Source of the DNA: an uncultured Bacteroidales bacterium
GTDB lineage: Bacteria > Bacteroidota > Bacteroidia > Bacteroidales > Paludibacteraceae
Reading direction: 5' to 3'
Length of the DNA: 64,000 nucleotides
Assembly (NCBI GenBank): GCA_900317885.1
Contig: ONIM01000002.1
Span: 62,001 to 126,000 of the forward strand
This document shows positions 33,309-43,316 of this stretch, piece after piece. Every line of letters begins with the position of its first letter. The first letter of the stretch is position 1. The notes beneath the pieces are model-generated. The model saw only the letters and a program-made list of their open reading frames with translations. It had not been told where the DNA came from and did not search any database. A program made the translations under genes and the position numbers.

Positions 33309-34470
33309 ACTCTTTGATTTTACGATACAAAGTTCTTTCCGAGAAGCCAAGCCTTGCGGCTGCTTCTTTACGGTTTCCGTTGGTGATCTCCAGCGCGCGG
33401 CGGATGAGTTCTTTTTCTCCTTCGTCCACCCGCAGACTATCCTCTATATCTTCCGCCTCAATGGGTTTGCGGGGCGTCGTCTCCGTGGTAGGCGCAATGG
33501 TGATAGTAGGAGTGGAGATATCGTGCTCTGCAGATTTGGAAGGTTGTAACAACTCCTTAATCTCCTCCAACTCTTTCTTATTTTGCATCACCATGTTATA
33601 CAGGATCCCGATCTCGTGCGAGTAGTCTTTGCCGGCAGACTCAGCGGGCGCCGAGCGTAGAACAATACTCTGCTGATTCTCTTCTTTGGGCAGGTATTGA
33701 CGAAGCGTATCGGCGTTAATCTGGTGGTCCATCTCGATGACGGCAATCTGCTCGGCGAGGTTCTTGAGTTGACGAATGTTTCCCCTCCAATAGGAGTTTT
33801 GCAGGAGATGCGTAGCCTCTTCATTGAGCGAGAGAGGCGGCATCTGGTATCGCGTACAGAAGTCCACTGCGAACTTGCGGAAGAGCAGAGGTATATCTTC
33901 TTTTCTCTCGCGCAGAGCCGGTACGCGTATCTCCACTGTGTTGAGACGGTAGTACAGGTCCTCCCGGAACCGGCCGTCTTTGATGGCTTGTACCATGTTC
34001 AGGTTGGTCGCCGCGACGACGCGCACGTTGGTCTTGCGGACCTGGCTGGAGCCCATACGCAGGAACTCGCCGGTCTCCAACACGCGCAGCAGACGAACCT
34101 GCGTCTGAAGAGGCAACTCGCCCACTTCGTCCAAGAACAATGTACCTCCATCGGCAATCTCAAAATAACCTTTATGCTCATTTTTCGCGTCCGTGAAAGC
34201 ACCTTTCTCATGCCCAAAGAGTTCGCTATCTATCGTACCTTCCGGTATGGCGCCGCAGTTTACGGCAAAATATGCTCCGTGTTTGCGGGCAGAGAAAGCA
34301 TGTATGATTTTAGGAAAATGCTCTTTACCCACACCGGATTCACCGGTGATGAGCACACTCAAATCCGTGCGGGCAACCTGCACGGCAATCTCTATGTCTC
34401 TGTTCAGCAGTGGGCTCTGACCGATAATGCCAAAACGCTGCTTGATTCCTAATAATTCTTGTTGCGTCAT
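33298..34470 (-). CDS. Sigma-54-dependent transcription activator without a receiver domain
   Basis: A 390-residue protein. The AAA+ domain starts almost at once: Walker A GESGVGKE near residue 45, the sigma-54 contact loop GAFTDA, Walker B GGTLFLDEVGELP, and RFREDLYYRLN. A linker follows from about 260, then a Fis-type HTH at the end (GNRKEAAARLGFSERTLYRKIKEYGL). No N-terminal sensory or receiver domain exists, so control must come from a partner or from expression level. It opens promoters with RpoN. It has its own promoter, divergent from wza, and is coupled to the LptE-like gene. Confidence 0.9.
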   Translation of the reverse strand: MTQQELLGIKQRFGIIGQSPLLNRDIEIAVQVARTDLSVLITGESGVGKEHFPKIIHAFSARKHGAYFAVNCGAIPEGTIDSELFGHEKGAFTDAKNEHKGYFEIADGGTLFLDEVGELPLQTQVRLLRVLETGEFLRMGSSQVRKTNVRVVAATNLNMVQAIKDGRFREDLYYRLNTVEIRVPALRERKEDIPLLFRKFAVDFCTRYQMPPLSLNEEATHLLQNSYWRGNIRQLKNLAEQIAVIEMDHQINADTLRQYLPKEENQQSIVLRSAPAESAGKDYSHEIGILYNMVMQNKKELEEIKELLQPSKSAEHDISTPTITIAPTTETTPRKPIEAEDIEDSLRVDEGEKELIRRALEITNGNRKEAAARLGFSERTLYRKIKEYGL

Positions 34471-34493
34471 AGTAAACCTGACAAAATGTCATG

Positions 34494-34525
34494 CAAAAGT
34501 ACTATAATTTTTGCATATATGCAAA
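34494..34525 (-). promoter_or_regulatory. Promoter of the sigma-54 activator gene
   Basis: Minus-strand TACTTTTG at 34501-34494 with TTTG at 34525-34522, spacer 20 bp. It starts a transcript that includes the LptE-like gene. Confidence 0.65.
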
Positions 34526-34550
34526 TAATTTGATAAAAAAAGTGTTTATT

Positions 34551-34582
34551 CTTGCGTATGTCGAAAAAAAATAGTACCTTTG
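34551..34582 (+). promoter_or_regulatory. Promoter of the polysaccharide export genes
   Basis: CTTG at 34551-34554 and TACCTTTG at 34575-34582 are 20 bp apart. The start codon is at 34609. Divergent from the activator promoter. Confidence 0.7.
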
Positions 34583-34608
34583 CACGCTTTTGAACTATTG
34601 TATTAACC

Positions 34609-35403
34609 ATGAATACTATTATTCGAAAAATTTGCGCGTTCATTATTGTGACTTTTGTTGCAACAAGTTGTGTGACTCAGAAACAGTTGACTTACCTGCA
34701 CAATGTTGATAGTACGCATGCAGAGTCTATTAATGCGAAATTCACTCCCCGCACGGAGACTATCCTTCGTCCGGGCGATGCGTTAACGGTCTTTATCACG
34801 GCCTTGGACAAGGAGGCGGTAGCTCCTTATAACTTGCCTACGGTGGTTTATGCGGCTCCGGGTTCGAGTCAGGTACAAACAACGCCGATGTTGCAATATT
34901 ACATTGTGGACGAGGCGGGAGATATCGATCTGCCGGTTCTGGGCAAGGTTCATGTGGCGGGTTTGTCCCGTCCTGAGGCTGAGCGGGCAATCAAGTCGCA
35001 GTTGGAGCAGCAGGTGATTAGTCCGACGGTGTTGGTGTCGCTGGTGGGCGCGAAGGTGTCGGTGTTAGGAGAGGTGAACCGCCCGAGCCAGGTATCGATG
35101 ACGAATGGTCGCATGACTATCTTTGAGGCTCTTGCGGCAGCGGGAGATATGACGGCTTACGGTCGTCGTGACAATGTGTTGGTAACCCGCGAGGTGGACG
35201 GCAAAATGGAGATCGCGCGCCTTAATTTAGGCAATGCGGATATATATGCCTCGCCGTATTATTACCTTCAGCAGAACGATGTAGTGTACGTCTCGCCGAA
35301 TAAGGTGCGTGCGATCAGCAGTACGAATGCCGGGTTGTGGCTGAGCGTAGTATCTACGGCTCTGAGTGCCGCAACTATCATTGTGACAGTCGTAAAAAAA
35401 TAA
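34609..35403 (+). CDS. Wza-like polysaccharide export lipoprotein
   Basis: A 264-residue protein with a lipoprotein signal (FIIVTFVATSC, then VTQKQLTYL). A Poly_export domain (ETILRPGDALTVFITALD; YYIVDEAGDIDLPVLGKV; LSRPEAERAIKSQL) leads to an SLBB-like segment (KVSVLGEVNRPSQVSM; TIFEALAAAGDM). A C-terminal hydrophobic helix (LWLSVVSTALSAATIIVTVVKK) would span the outer membrane. It forms the outer-membrane exit for capsule or exopolysaccharide. The Wzc-type gene follows after 6 bases. Confidence 0.9.
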   Translation: MNTIIRKICAFIIVTFVATSCVTQKQLTYLHNVDSTHAESINAKFTPRTETILRPGDALTVFITALDKEAVAPYNLPTVVYAAPGSSQVQTTPMLQYYIVDEAGDIDLPVLGKVHVAGLSRPEAERAIKSQLEQQVISPTVLVSLVGAKVSVLGEVNRPSQVSMTNGRMTIFEALAAAGDMTAYGRRDNVLVTREVDGKMEIARLNLGNADIYASPYYYLQQNDVVYVSPNKVRAISSTNAGLWLSVVSTALSAATIIVTVVKK

Positions 35404-35409
35404 CGGTGT

Positions 35410-37692
35410 ATGGAAACAAATCAAAATGAGATAGATTTGCGCAAGGTTGTGCGTATTGTTCTGGAGCATTGGTGGTGGTTTGCGATAGGTGTAGCGTTTT
35501 TTGTATTGTTAGGCGGAGCGTATTTCCTGCGCAAGGCGCCGACCTGGAATACCGATGCTACCATCATGTTGCGTCAGAAGGAAGGTCTCGGAGAAGAAAT
35601 GGCTTCGTTGTCGATGTTAGGCTTGGCGGGAAACCAAGCTGCGGAAGACGAGGTGGTGGTGTTAGCTTCGCGCGGGCTGTTATATCAGGCTATAGATGCG
35701 TTGGATCTATGGGAAACGCATGTGAAGAAGGGTGGTCTGCGATGGGAAGGAGAATTCCGAAACCCAGCTTTCTCTGTCCGTTATATCCAACTGGAGGAAC
35801 GCGCAGAGAAGCGTCCGTTTACCATCACCGTCAAACCTACTTCCAAGGGATATAAGATTAAGACGAAATGCGGTTTCTTCCATCGCTCAACTACGCGCGT
35901 GGCTGATCTGAATGCACCGATAGAAACCGGTGTGGGCACAATCACTATTCATGCGAACCGTCCGTTGAGCCAGGATACGGTCTATCGTACCACGCACATG
36001 CGCCGCGAACTGGTGGTGGCGGCATACCGCGAAGCCATAAATGTCTCGCAGCACAAGAAGGAGTCGAACATCATCAAACTCTCTACCCGTTCGTTTATGC
36101 CGGAGCGCGACAAAGCACTACTCGGGCAGATGATAGAGCAGTATAATCTCAATGCGATAGTGGATAAAAACATGATTGCGACCAATACGGCTTCTTTCAT
36201 CGAAGAGCGGTTAGCAATCATCAGCCGCGAGTTGGCGGAGGCGGAAAACGCTGTAGCGGATTATAAGGAAAGCAATAATATCGCCGATATCCAAACCCAG
36301 GCGCAATTATTCCTTGCAGCCAGCAGCGCAGAGCAGCGCACTATGGCGGAGATAGAGACTCAGCTGAGTCTGGTCGAGTATATCGATGAGTTTCTGCGTG
36401 ATGAGACGAAGCGCAACAGTCTCATTCCTTCGAATATCGGTGTGACGGATGCCTCGCTCTCCAGCGGTTTGTCGGAGTACAATGCGTTGTTGCTGCAAAG
36501 GATGCGTATCCTACGTACGGCTACCGAAGACAATCCCGTTATCGCGCAGATGAATGACCAATTGGCAATCATGCGCCAGAATATTATTGCGACGATTGGT
36601 TCCGTACGCGAGAGTTTGAAGATCCGTCAGCGCAACCTGATGACGCAGGATTCGAAATATAATCGCAAGATTAAAGACGCTCCCGAGCAGCAGCGTGAGT
36701 ATGTACGAGTCCTGCGCCAGCAACAATTACGAGAGCGTCTTTACGCTTATCTATATGAGAAACGCGAGGAGAATGCCCTGATGTTGGCCGCGACGACCAT
36801 GCCTGCGAAAGTGCTGGATGTGCCGCAACGCGATGTTAAGAGTCAGTCTCCGAAGCTTATCAAACTGATGCTGATATGTATCTTTTTGGGGGTGTTGATA
36901 CCCGCAGGAATCCTATATCTGTATGTGCTTTTCAACGACAAGATTGATGATCCGAAGGAGTTTGAAACGCGCGTCAAGGCGCCGGTGTTAGGTCAATTGG
37001 TACAAAACTCCCGGAATGCGCATATTGCAATCCATGAAGGCGAGTCAACGGTTTCGGCTGAGTTGTTCCGCCTGATCCGAACGAACTTACGCTATGTGAT
37101 TCCTGCCGATGTGAAATCTCCGGTCATTTTGGTGACCTCGTGTATCAACGGAGATGGAAAATCGTATGTGTCAAGTAATACCGCCTTGTCGTTGGCTATC
37201 TTGGGAAAGAAAGTGGCGTTGGTGGGATTGGATATCCGCAAGCCGATGTTAGCTTCTTATTTCGGGCTGAGCAATAAAGGTCATCTGACGGATTATCTGG
37301 CGGATCCGGATGTTGCGGTAGACGATATCGTTGTACCGAGCGGAGAGCATCCGAATCTGGATATCATCCCTTGCGGAACGATACCTCCCAATCCGGCGGA
37401 GTTACTGCAGACCGAGCGGATAGACGAACTCTTCGCTGAGTTGCGTAAGCGGTATGACTATATTCTCGTGGATACGGCACCGGTGGCCCTGGTAAGCGAT
37501 ACGTATCTGTTGGACCGCATCGCGGATGTTACGATTTTCGTTTGCCGCTATAAGTACACGCCGTCGGAGATGGTGGAGTATATCAATAATGTCATCGCCC
37601 AAAATCGGATGCATAATGTCACCTGCGTGCTCAACGGCGTGAAGGGTCTTCGTGCCGGATACGGGTATGGTTACGGTGCTCAAAAAGATTAA
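35410..37692 (+). CDS. Wzc-type chain-length regulator and tyrosine autokinase
   Basis: A 760-residue protein. The Wzz-like part has a membrane helix at about 20-38 (WWFAIGVAFFVLLGGAYFL) and a second near 485-505. Long periplasmic coiled coils lie between. The cytoplasmic BY-kinase domain has Walker A NGDGKSYVSSN, Walker A' ALVGLDIRKP and Walker B YILVDTAPV. The tail ends GYGYGYGAQKD, with few tyrosines compared with E. coli Wzc, but they are enough for autophosphorylation. It controls polymer length with the Wza-like protein. No glycosyltransferases adjoin, so the polymer genes are elsewhere. Confidence 0.9.
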   Translation: METNQNEIDLRKVVRIVLEHWWWFAIGVAFFVLLGGAYFLRKAPTWNTDATIMLRQKEGLGEEMASLSMLGLAGNQAAEDEVVVLASRGLLYQAIDALDLWETHVKKGGLRWEGEFRNPAFSVRYIQLEERAEKRPFTITVKPTSKGYKIKTKCGFFHRSTTRVADLNAPIETGVGTITIHANRPLSQDTVYRTTHMRRELVVAAYREAINVSQHKKESNIIKLSTRSFMPERDKALLGQMIEQYNLNAIVDKNMIATNTASFIEERLAIISRELAEAENAVADYKESNNIADIQTQAQLFLAASSAEQRTMAEIETQLSLVEYIDEFLRDETKRNSLIPSNIGVTDASLSSGLSEYNALLLQRMRILRTATEDNPVIAQMNDQLAIMRQNIIATIGSVRESLKIRQRNLMTQDSKYNRKIKDAPEQQREYVRVLRQQQLRERLYAYLYEKREENALMLAATTMPAKVLDVPQRDVKSQSPKLIKLMLICIFLGVLIPAGILYLYVLFNDKIDDPKEFETRVKAPVLGQLVQNSRNAHIAIHEGESTVSAELFRLIRTNLRYVIPADVKSPVILVTSCINGDGKSYVSSNTALSLAILGKKVALVGLDIRKPMLASYFGLSNKGHLTDYLADPDVAVDDIVVPSGEHPNLDIIPCGTIPPNPAELLQTERIDELFAELRKRYDYILVDTAPVALVSDTYLLDRIADVTIFVCRYKYTPSEMVEYINNVIAQNRMHNVTCVLNGVKGLRAGYGYGYGAQKD

Positions 37693-37698
37693 TTTTGC

Positions 37699-39651
37699 AT
37701 GATTGTCTGTGTAGCGGAGAAACCCTCTGTGGGTGCATATATAGCGAACGTCCTGGGCGCCAAGCAGCGCAAGGACGGCTATTTTGAGGGCAATGGGTAT
37801 CAGGTGACCTGGACTTTTGGTCACTTATGCGCATTGCTCGATCCGCAGGAATATACGGATCAGTGGAAGGCCTGGAGTCTTAGTTCCTTGCCGATGATTC
37901 CTCCACGTTTTTCTATCAAGGTCTCCGGCGACGAAGGGGTGCACAAGCAGTTTAATGTCATCAAGTCGCTGATTGCGGGTGCCGATGAGGTTATTAACTG
38001 TGGTGATGCCGGTCAGGAAGGAGAACTTATCCAGCGCTGGGTCTATCAGCAGGCAGGATGCAAGTGCCCGGTAAAGCGCCTGTGGGTGAACTCGCTGACC
38101 GAAGAGGCTATCCGTGAGGGATTCCGCCAACTGAAAGATCAATCCGAGTACCAACATCTCTATGAGGCGGGCATGATGCGGGCGATAGGCGATTGGCTGT
38201 TAGGGATGAATGCCACGCGCGCCTATACTATAAGGTACGCGCGCGGGAGCGGAAAGGACCGGCAGGTGCTCTCCGTGGGACGTGTCCAAACGCCTACGTT
38301 AGCGCTTGTGGTGAAGCGGCAGGCGGAGATCGATCATTTCGTGCCGCGCACCTATTGGGAGTTGAAAACCAACTACCGCGATACACTTTTTAGTGCCCAA
38401 TTACCGACGGAAGAGGACGAATATGCCATCACTTCCGAGGAGCAAGGACAGGCGCTCGTGGACTCTATCAAAGACCAGCCGTTCCTGATTACTTCTGTGG
38501 AGAAGAAGAAAGGTACGGAGTTCGCCCCGAAGCTGTATGATCTGACTTCGCTGCAGGTAGATTGCAATAAGAAATACTCCTTTTCTGCAGAGCAGACACT
38601 ACAGCTCATACAGTCTCTTTACGAGAAGCGACTGACCACTTATCCCCGTGTGGATACAACTTATCTGAGCGATGATATCTATCCCAAAGTACCGGGTACG
38701 TTGGCGGGCATCAAAGACTATTTCCCGCAGGTAGCACCGTTATTGGGGCTCAAGGCCGATGGCAAGAAAAGTGCCGATTCGTTACCTAAATCGAAGAAAG
38801 TATTTGATAATAAGAAAGTTACCGACCACCATGCTATCATTCCTACGGGTCAGCGGCCGGATGCCATGACGGCGGATGAAAAGAAGGTGTATGATCTGGT
38901 GGCGCTGCATTTTATCGCTGCGTTCTATCCCGAATGCGAGGTCAGCAACACGACCGTTTTAGCGAAGGCTGGTGAGATTGATTTCAAAGTAACCGGTCGC
39001 GAGGTCCTTAAAGCCGGATGGAGAGCAGTGTTTGAGAAAGATCCCGATCCGTCGGACAAACCCGATGAGATGGAGAAATCCGAAGAAGCCGAGAATGCCA
39101 AATCTCTGCCGGCGTTTGTGAAGGGTGAGAGTGGTCCTCATGAACCGCTCTTGAAAGAGAAGACGACCACACCGCCCAAGTATTATACGGAGGCAACACT
39201 GCTGCGCGCGATGGAGACGGCAGGAAAAACGGTCGAGAATGACGAACTGCGCGAGGCGATGAAGGAGAATGGTATAGGTCGTCCTTCGACCCGCGCCGCC
39301 ATCATCGAGAAACTCTATCAGCGCAAGTATATCCAGAAGCAAGGCAAGTCGCTCCGTGCCACCCAGGTAGGTATCGATCTTATCCATACCATCATTTCTC
39401 CGCTGCTCAAGTCGGCAGAGTTGACGGGTCTATGGGAGAAAAAACTGCGCGAGATAGAGCGGGGCGAGTATCAGGCGCAAGATTTCCTAACAGAACTCAA
39501 GGAGATGACTTCCGGCGTGGTAAAAGATGTCAAGACAAACAAGGCCGGTATGCTTTGCCCCGTTTGCAGACAAGGATTGATCATTCGCGGCAATACGCGT
39601 TACGGCTGCTCCCGATGGCGCGAGGGTTGTACCTATGCAGAGCCGTTTTGA
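37699..39651 (+). CDS. topB: DNA topoisomerase III
   Basis: A 650-residue type IA topoisomerase. The TOPRIM start is MIVCVAEKPSVGAYIANVLGA with INCGDAGQEGELI acidic residues, and the active-site Tyr is about residue 315 in LTTYPRVDTTYLS. The C-terminal half ends with a Cys4 zinc motif (CPVCRQGL...YGCSRWREGC). It relaxes and decatenates DNA. It lies 6 bases after the Wzc gene, an unusual partner, and is followed by a hairpin terminator. Confidence 0.93.
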   Translation: MIVCVAEKPSVGAYIANVLGAKQRKDGYFEGNGYQVTWTFGHLCALLDPQEYTDQWKAWSLSSLPMIPPRFSIKVSGDEGVHKQFNVIKSLIAGADEVINCGDAGQEGELIQRWVYQQAGCKCPVKRLWVNSLTEEAIREGFRQLKDQSEYQHLYEAGMMRAIGDWLLGMNATRAYTIRYARGSGKDRQVLSVGRVQTPTLALVVKRQAEIDHFVPRTYWELKTNYRDTLFSAQLPTEEDEYAITSEEQGQALVDSIKDQPFLITSVEKKKGTEFAPKLYDLTSLQVDCNKKYSFSAEQTLQLIQSLYEKRLTTYPRVDTTYLSDDIYPKVPGTLAGIKDYFPQVAPLLGLKADGKKSADSLPKSKKVFDNKKVTDHHAIIPTGQRPDAMTADEKKVYDLVALHFIAAFYPECEVSNTTVLAKAGEIDFKVTGREVLKAGWRAVFEKDPDPSDKPDEMEKSEEAENAKSLPAFVKGESGPHEPLLKEKTTTPPKYYTEATLLRAMETAGKTVENDELREAMKENGIGRPSTRAAIIEKLYQRKYIQKQGKSLRATQVGIDLIHTIISPLLKSAELTGLWEKKLREIERGEYQAQDFLTELKEMTSGVVKDVKTNKAGMLCPVCRQGLIIRGNTRYGCSRWREGCTYAEPF

Positions 39652-39690
39652 CAAGTCAATTTAGCAAAAAAGTATATATGTGTAGTATTT

Positions 39691-39724
39691 ACGTCAATTT
39701 TTCCACATAAGATTGACGTTTTTT
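39691..39724 (+). terminator. Terminator of topB, next to the SusC promoter
   Basis: ACGTCAAT and ATTGACGT form a perfect 8-bp stem around 13 bases, then a T-run (39719-39724). The next base starts the SusC promoter region, so termination and initiation are packed within about 45 bases. Confidence 0.7.
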
Positions 39725-39727
39725 GTG

Positions 39728-39735
39728 TACCTTTG
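39728..39735 (+). promoter_or_regulatory. -7 box of the SusC promoter
   Basis: TACCTTTG directly after the topB terminator, 80 bases before the start codon of the SusC gene. No clear -33 TTTG is found at the right distance, so an activator may be needed. Confidence 0.6.
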
Positions 39736-39815
39736 CGCCGTTTTTTGAAATATGTTTACGTAAAACGTAATATCATTAAATTAACTATATCATAAAAACA
39801 AACAAAATTCTCTGT

Positions 39816-42800
39816 ATGAAATTGAATTTCTCAGTGTTCCGTACCATGATGTTTTCGGCCTTACTTTTTGTAGGTATGGCTGCTCAAGCTCGTGTGATTA
39901 GCGGAACGGTAAAGGACCAGACGGGAGAGACGATTATCTCGGCTTCCGTGGTCGTGAAAGGTACCACTATTGGTACAGTGACAGATTTCGACGGTAACTA
40001 CAGTCTGGATGTTCCCGACGATGCGAAGGTGCTGGTTTTCTCTTACATCGGTATGAAGACTCAGGAGCTGAACATCACGGGTAATACGATGAACGTGGTT
40101 CTCTCCGAAAACAGTGAGGTACTTGAGGAAGTGGTCGTTACCGGTTATGGTACGACGAAGAAACGTGACTTGGTAACTTCTGTAGCTTCTGTTAGTGCAG
40201 ATCAGTTGAAAGATGTACCTGTTACTTCTGCCTCTGAGGCTCTGCAAGGTAAGTTAGCCGGCGTGACGGTAACAACTCCGGAAGGAGACCCGGATGCGGA
40301 TGTGAAAATCCGTGTACGTGCTGGTACGTCTTTGACCCAGAGCAACGACCCGTTGTATATCGTGGATGGTTTCCCGGTTAGTTCAATTTCTGATATCGCG
40401 CCGAGTGACATCGCTTCGATGGACGTCCTGAAGGACGCTGCAGCTACCGCTATTTACGGTGCGCAGGGCGCAAACGGCGTTATTATCATTACTACCAAAG
40501 ATGTTTCTTCGACGGAGGATGATAAAATGCAAATACATGTTGACTATACGGGATATGCGGGCTGGAAAAATATGGTGAAGCGCTATGATATGATGGGCGT
40601 AAAGGATTATGTCTTGATGCAATATGAAGCAGCTCGAACATTAAAAGGACCTGATGGTATTGATGGAACATTCTACGAGTACTTTGATCCTCAATACAGC
40701 CAGTCTAAGTTGGTTTCGGACAAAATGAGTATGCAGGCTCTTTTGGATTATTGGGACGATGGAACACACTATAGAAACTGGCAGGAAGAGACATTTGGTT
40801 TTACGGGTATAAACTCTAACCATAACGTTTCTGTTTCCGGAGGAAATAAGGTAGCAACTTTTAATTTGACCTATACCCGCATTGATGACAAAGGTATCAT
40901 GTATGGTTCGGATTATTCCCGTAATAATATCTCTTTCAAAGGAAAATTCAAACCCTTGAAAGGAATGACTATAGGAGTTACCGCTCGTTATAGTAATACC
41001 AATGTATTGGGTTCTGGTATGAATACCGCTAATGAGGGCAGTGGTACTTCTACAGAGAGCCGTGTACGCAATGCAATCGCTTATTCTCCTATTACCCTAT
41101 TTAAGCAGAGTACGTCTGCCGATCCGGATTATGAAGCATTTGGATCGCTCTATGACCCGATTACAACGATAGATCATAACTATCAAAAGAAAACAGATAA
41201 CAAATTCTTCATGGATGGTTATGTTCAATATAAATTCTTAAAGGACTTTACGGTAAAGGTAGATGTTGGATATGAGAGCCGTGATGTGGCGAAGGATCGT
41301 TTTTATGGTTCTACCACTTATTTCTCCGGACCTAATGGCGTTGCACAGGGTGTCAAGCAGAGCAGTGACGGACAGCCCATCGGAGCTAATAAAGGTAACG
41401 CGGTTGCCTCGGATTACAAAACATCTCGTTTCCGTAATGTGAATACTTTTGAATATGCGCACAAATGGCATGATGCTCATAATTTCTCGGTGCTCGTTGG
41501 TGAGGAGATGAATATCTATAGAGGTGAAATTCGTACAAACTCGTCATACGGATTTGACAAAACGATGACCGGGCCAGAAGTGTTCTCTCATCTTGGTATG
41601 GCAGCAGCGGCAAGTACGACGAATGTCATAGATCCGACAGATAATATGCTTTCGTTCTTCGCCCGCGCGAACTATGATTATAAAGGACGTTATTACATCA
41701 CCGCTACGTTCCGTGCGGATGGTTCTTCCCGCTTTGCTAAAGGTAATCGTTGGGGCTTTTTCCCCTCTGTAGCAGCTGCATGGCGTATTGTAGATGAGCC
41801 GTGGATGGAGCCGGCACAAGACTTTATGTCTAATTTGAAATTGCGTCTCAGTTATGGTTCTGTAGGTAATAACCAAGTGAACTTGGGTTATCTTCGTTCT
41901 CAATACTATGCAATTCCATCGGATAAATCCAATCACTCTACTTCTTATTGGACGAATATTATCGCGGATGGAACCGATGGTACTTCCACCAAAGAGGTTA
42001 TTGCAGCAAACCCGAACTTGAAATGGGAAACTACAATCACGCGTGATTTGGGTATCGATTTCGGCTTCTTCAACGAGCGTTTGAGTGGTACGATAGATCT
42101 TTATTGGAATAACACCAAAGACTTGATCTTAAAATACAAACTCTCAACAGGAGGTTATAGCTACCAATACCGCAATATCGGTTCTACCCAGAATATGGGT
42201 GTCGAGTTCTCTATCACAGGCGTAGTCTTAGATAAGAAGTCCAAAGACCTCAACTACAACCTCTCTATTTCTGCGAATATCGCGCATAACAGAAATAAGA
42301 TTATTGATCTTGGAGGAATGGAGAACTATCCTGTATGGAGCGGTTGTATCAAGACCAACTATGATAACTCTGATTATGAGTATAACTTATATGTAGGTGA
42401 TCCTGTAGGTAATATTTTCGGATACAAAACCGACGGATGGTACACCCCTGCTGATTTTGATCTCTACAATGCCACCACAAGAACGTGGATGAAACTTAAT
42501 CCTGAAACCGGTAAATACGAGACGATTTCTACCAAATTAGGAACAGCTCGTCCAGGTATGACCAAACTCACAACAGGTGAGCGCGAAATATTAGGAAATA
42601 CCCAACCTGCAGTCAATGGTGGTTTCGGATTAAACTTCAATATTGGCGGCGAGAAGTGGGGTAAGGTTGACGTGGCTACTCAATTTACGTATAGTGTAGG
42701 AAACAAAGTCCTGAACCTCTCTGCATTGGACTACTCAACAATCATTGAGTTGACGATGTATCGCAACTGTGCTTCTTCAGTGTCCTACGGAAACCGCTAC

Positions 42801-43280
42801 TCAATGTACGCTATGAATGGTGTGAATTTTGAGTCGATTCCGGAGACAAAGGGTGTAACCACAATGATGGATAAGTCTAATTTTGCCGGAAACCTCTCAG
42901 CAGATCAAGAGGTTGTATTTGGAAATAATTACAATGCGCTGGCTTCTCTCTTGGATGAGGCTAATGCCAATGCAAGTGCTGCGAACCCAGTTTCGGAAAA
43001 ATTAGCCTTGACTGATAAGTATGTTGAAGATGCAAGTTTCTTGCGTATGAGTTCGTTAACGGTTGGATATACTTTACCTGATAAATACATGAAGAAAGCT
43101 TATATCCAGAAACTCCGCGTGTTCTTTACTGCATCCAATATCTTCTGTGTTTCCAACTATTCCGGCTTGGATCCAGAGGTAGATACCCGTACGAAATACA
43201 ATCCGCTGGCAACAAATGTGGACTTCTCTGCATTCCCGAAAAGCCGTGCATTTAACTTTGGTTTGAATCTTTCGTTCTAA
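39816..43280 (+). CDS. SusC/RagA-type TonB-linked outer membrane transporter
   Basis: A 1,154-residue protein with a signal peptide (MMFSALLFVGMAAQA). A CarboxypepD-reg domain covers about residues 26-105 (VISGTVKDQTGETIISASVVV; GNYSLDVPDDAKVLVFSYIGM). The TonB box region is EEVVVTGYGT near 110-120. The plug follows (SADQLKDVPVTSASEALQGK; YIVDGFPVSSISDIAPSDIA), then a large beta-barrel. It pairs with the SusD protein 36 bases downstream to import oligosaccharides. Neighbouring PL1 and GH28 genes point to a pectin or polygalacturonate substrate. No regulator adjoins. Confidence 0.93.
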   Translation: MKLNFSVFRTMMFSALLFVGMAAQARVISGTVKDQTGETIISASVVVKGTTIGTVTDFDGNYSLDVPDDAKVLVFSYIGMKTQELNITGNTMNVVLSENSEVLEEVVVTGYGTTKKRDLVTSVASVSADQLKDVPVTSASEALQGKLAGVTVTTPEGDPDADVKIRVRAGTSLTQSNDPLYIVDGFPVSSISDIAPSDIASMDVLKDAAATAIYGAQGANGVIIITTKDVSSTEDDKMQIHVDYTGYAGWKNMVKRYDMMGVKDYVLMQYEAARTLKGPDGIDGTFYEYFDPQYSQSKLVSDKMSMQALLDYWDDGTHYRNWQEETFGFTGINSNHNVSVSGGNKVATFNLTYTRIDDKGIMYGSDYSRNNISFKGKFKPLKGMTIGVTARYSNTNVLGSGMNTANEGSGTSTESRVRNAIAYSPITLFKQSTSADPDYEAFGSLYDPITTIDHNYQKKTDNKFFMDGYVQYKFLKDFTVKVDVGYESRDVAKDRFYGSTTYFSGPNGVAQGVKQSSDGQPIGANKGNAVASDYKTSRFRNVNTFEYAHKWHDAHNFSVLVGEEMNIYRGEIRTNSSYGFDKTMTGPEVFSHLGMAAAASTTNVIDPTDNMLSFFARANYDYKGRYYITATFRADGSSRFAKGNRWGFFPSVAAAWRIVDEPWMEPAQDFMSNLKLRLSYGSVGNNQVNLGYLRSQYYAIPSDKSNHSTSYWTNIIADGTDGTSTKEVIAANPNLKWETTITRDLGIDFGFFNERLSGTIDLYWNNTKDLILKYKLSTGGYSYQYRNIGSTQNMGVEFSITGVVLDKKSKDLNYNLSISANIAHNRNKIIDLGGMENYPVWSGCIKTNYDNSDYEYNLYVGDPVGNIFGYKTDGWYTPADFDLYNATTRTWMKLNPETGKYETISTKLGTARPGMTKLTTGEREILGNTQPAVNGGFGLNFNIGGEKWGKVDVATQFTYSVGNKVLNLSALDYSTIIELTMYRNCASSVSYGNRYSMYAMNGVNFESIPETKGVTTMMDKSNFAGNLSADQEVVFGNNYNALASLLDEANANASAANPVSEKLALTDKYVEDASFLRMSSLTVGYTLPDKYMKKAYIQKLRVFFTASNIFCVSNYSGLDPEVDTRTKYNPLATNVDFSAFPKSRAFNFGLNLSF

Positions 43281-43316
43281 AATTGGTAAATTATTAATAT
43301 TAATAAATAGTATAAT

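Noticed and set aside
39691..39719. Inverted repeat as an operator for the SusC gene
   Set aside because: The stem is followed at once by a T-run and sits right after topB, so a terminator is the simpler reading, though a dual role is not excluded.
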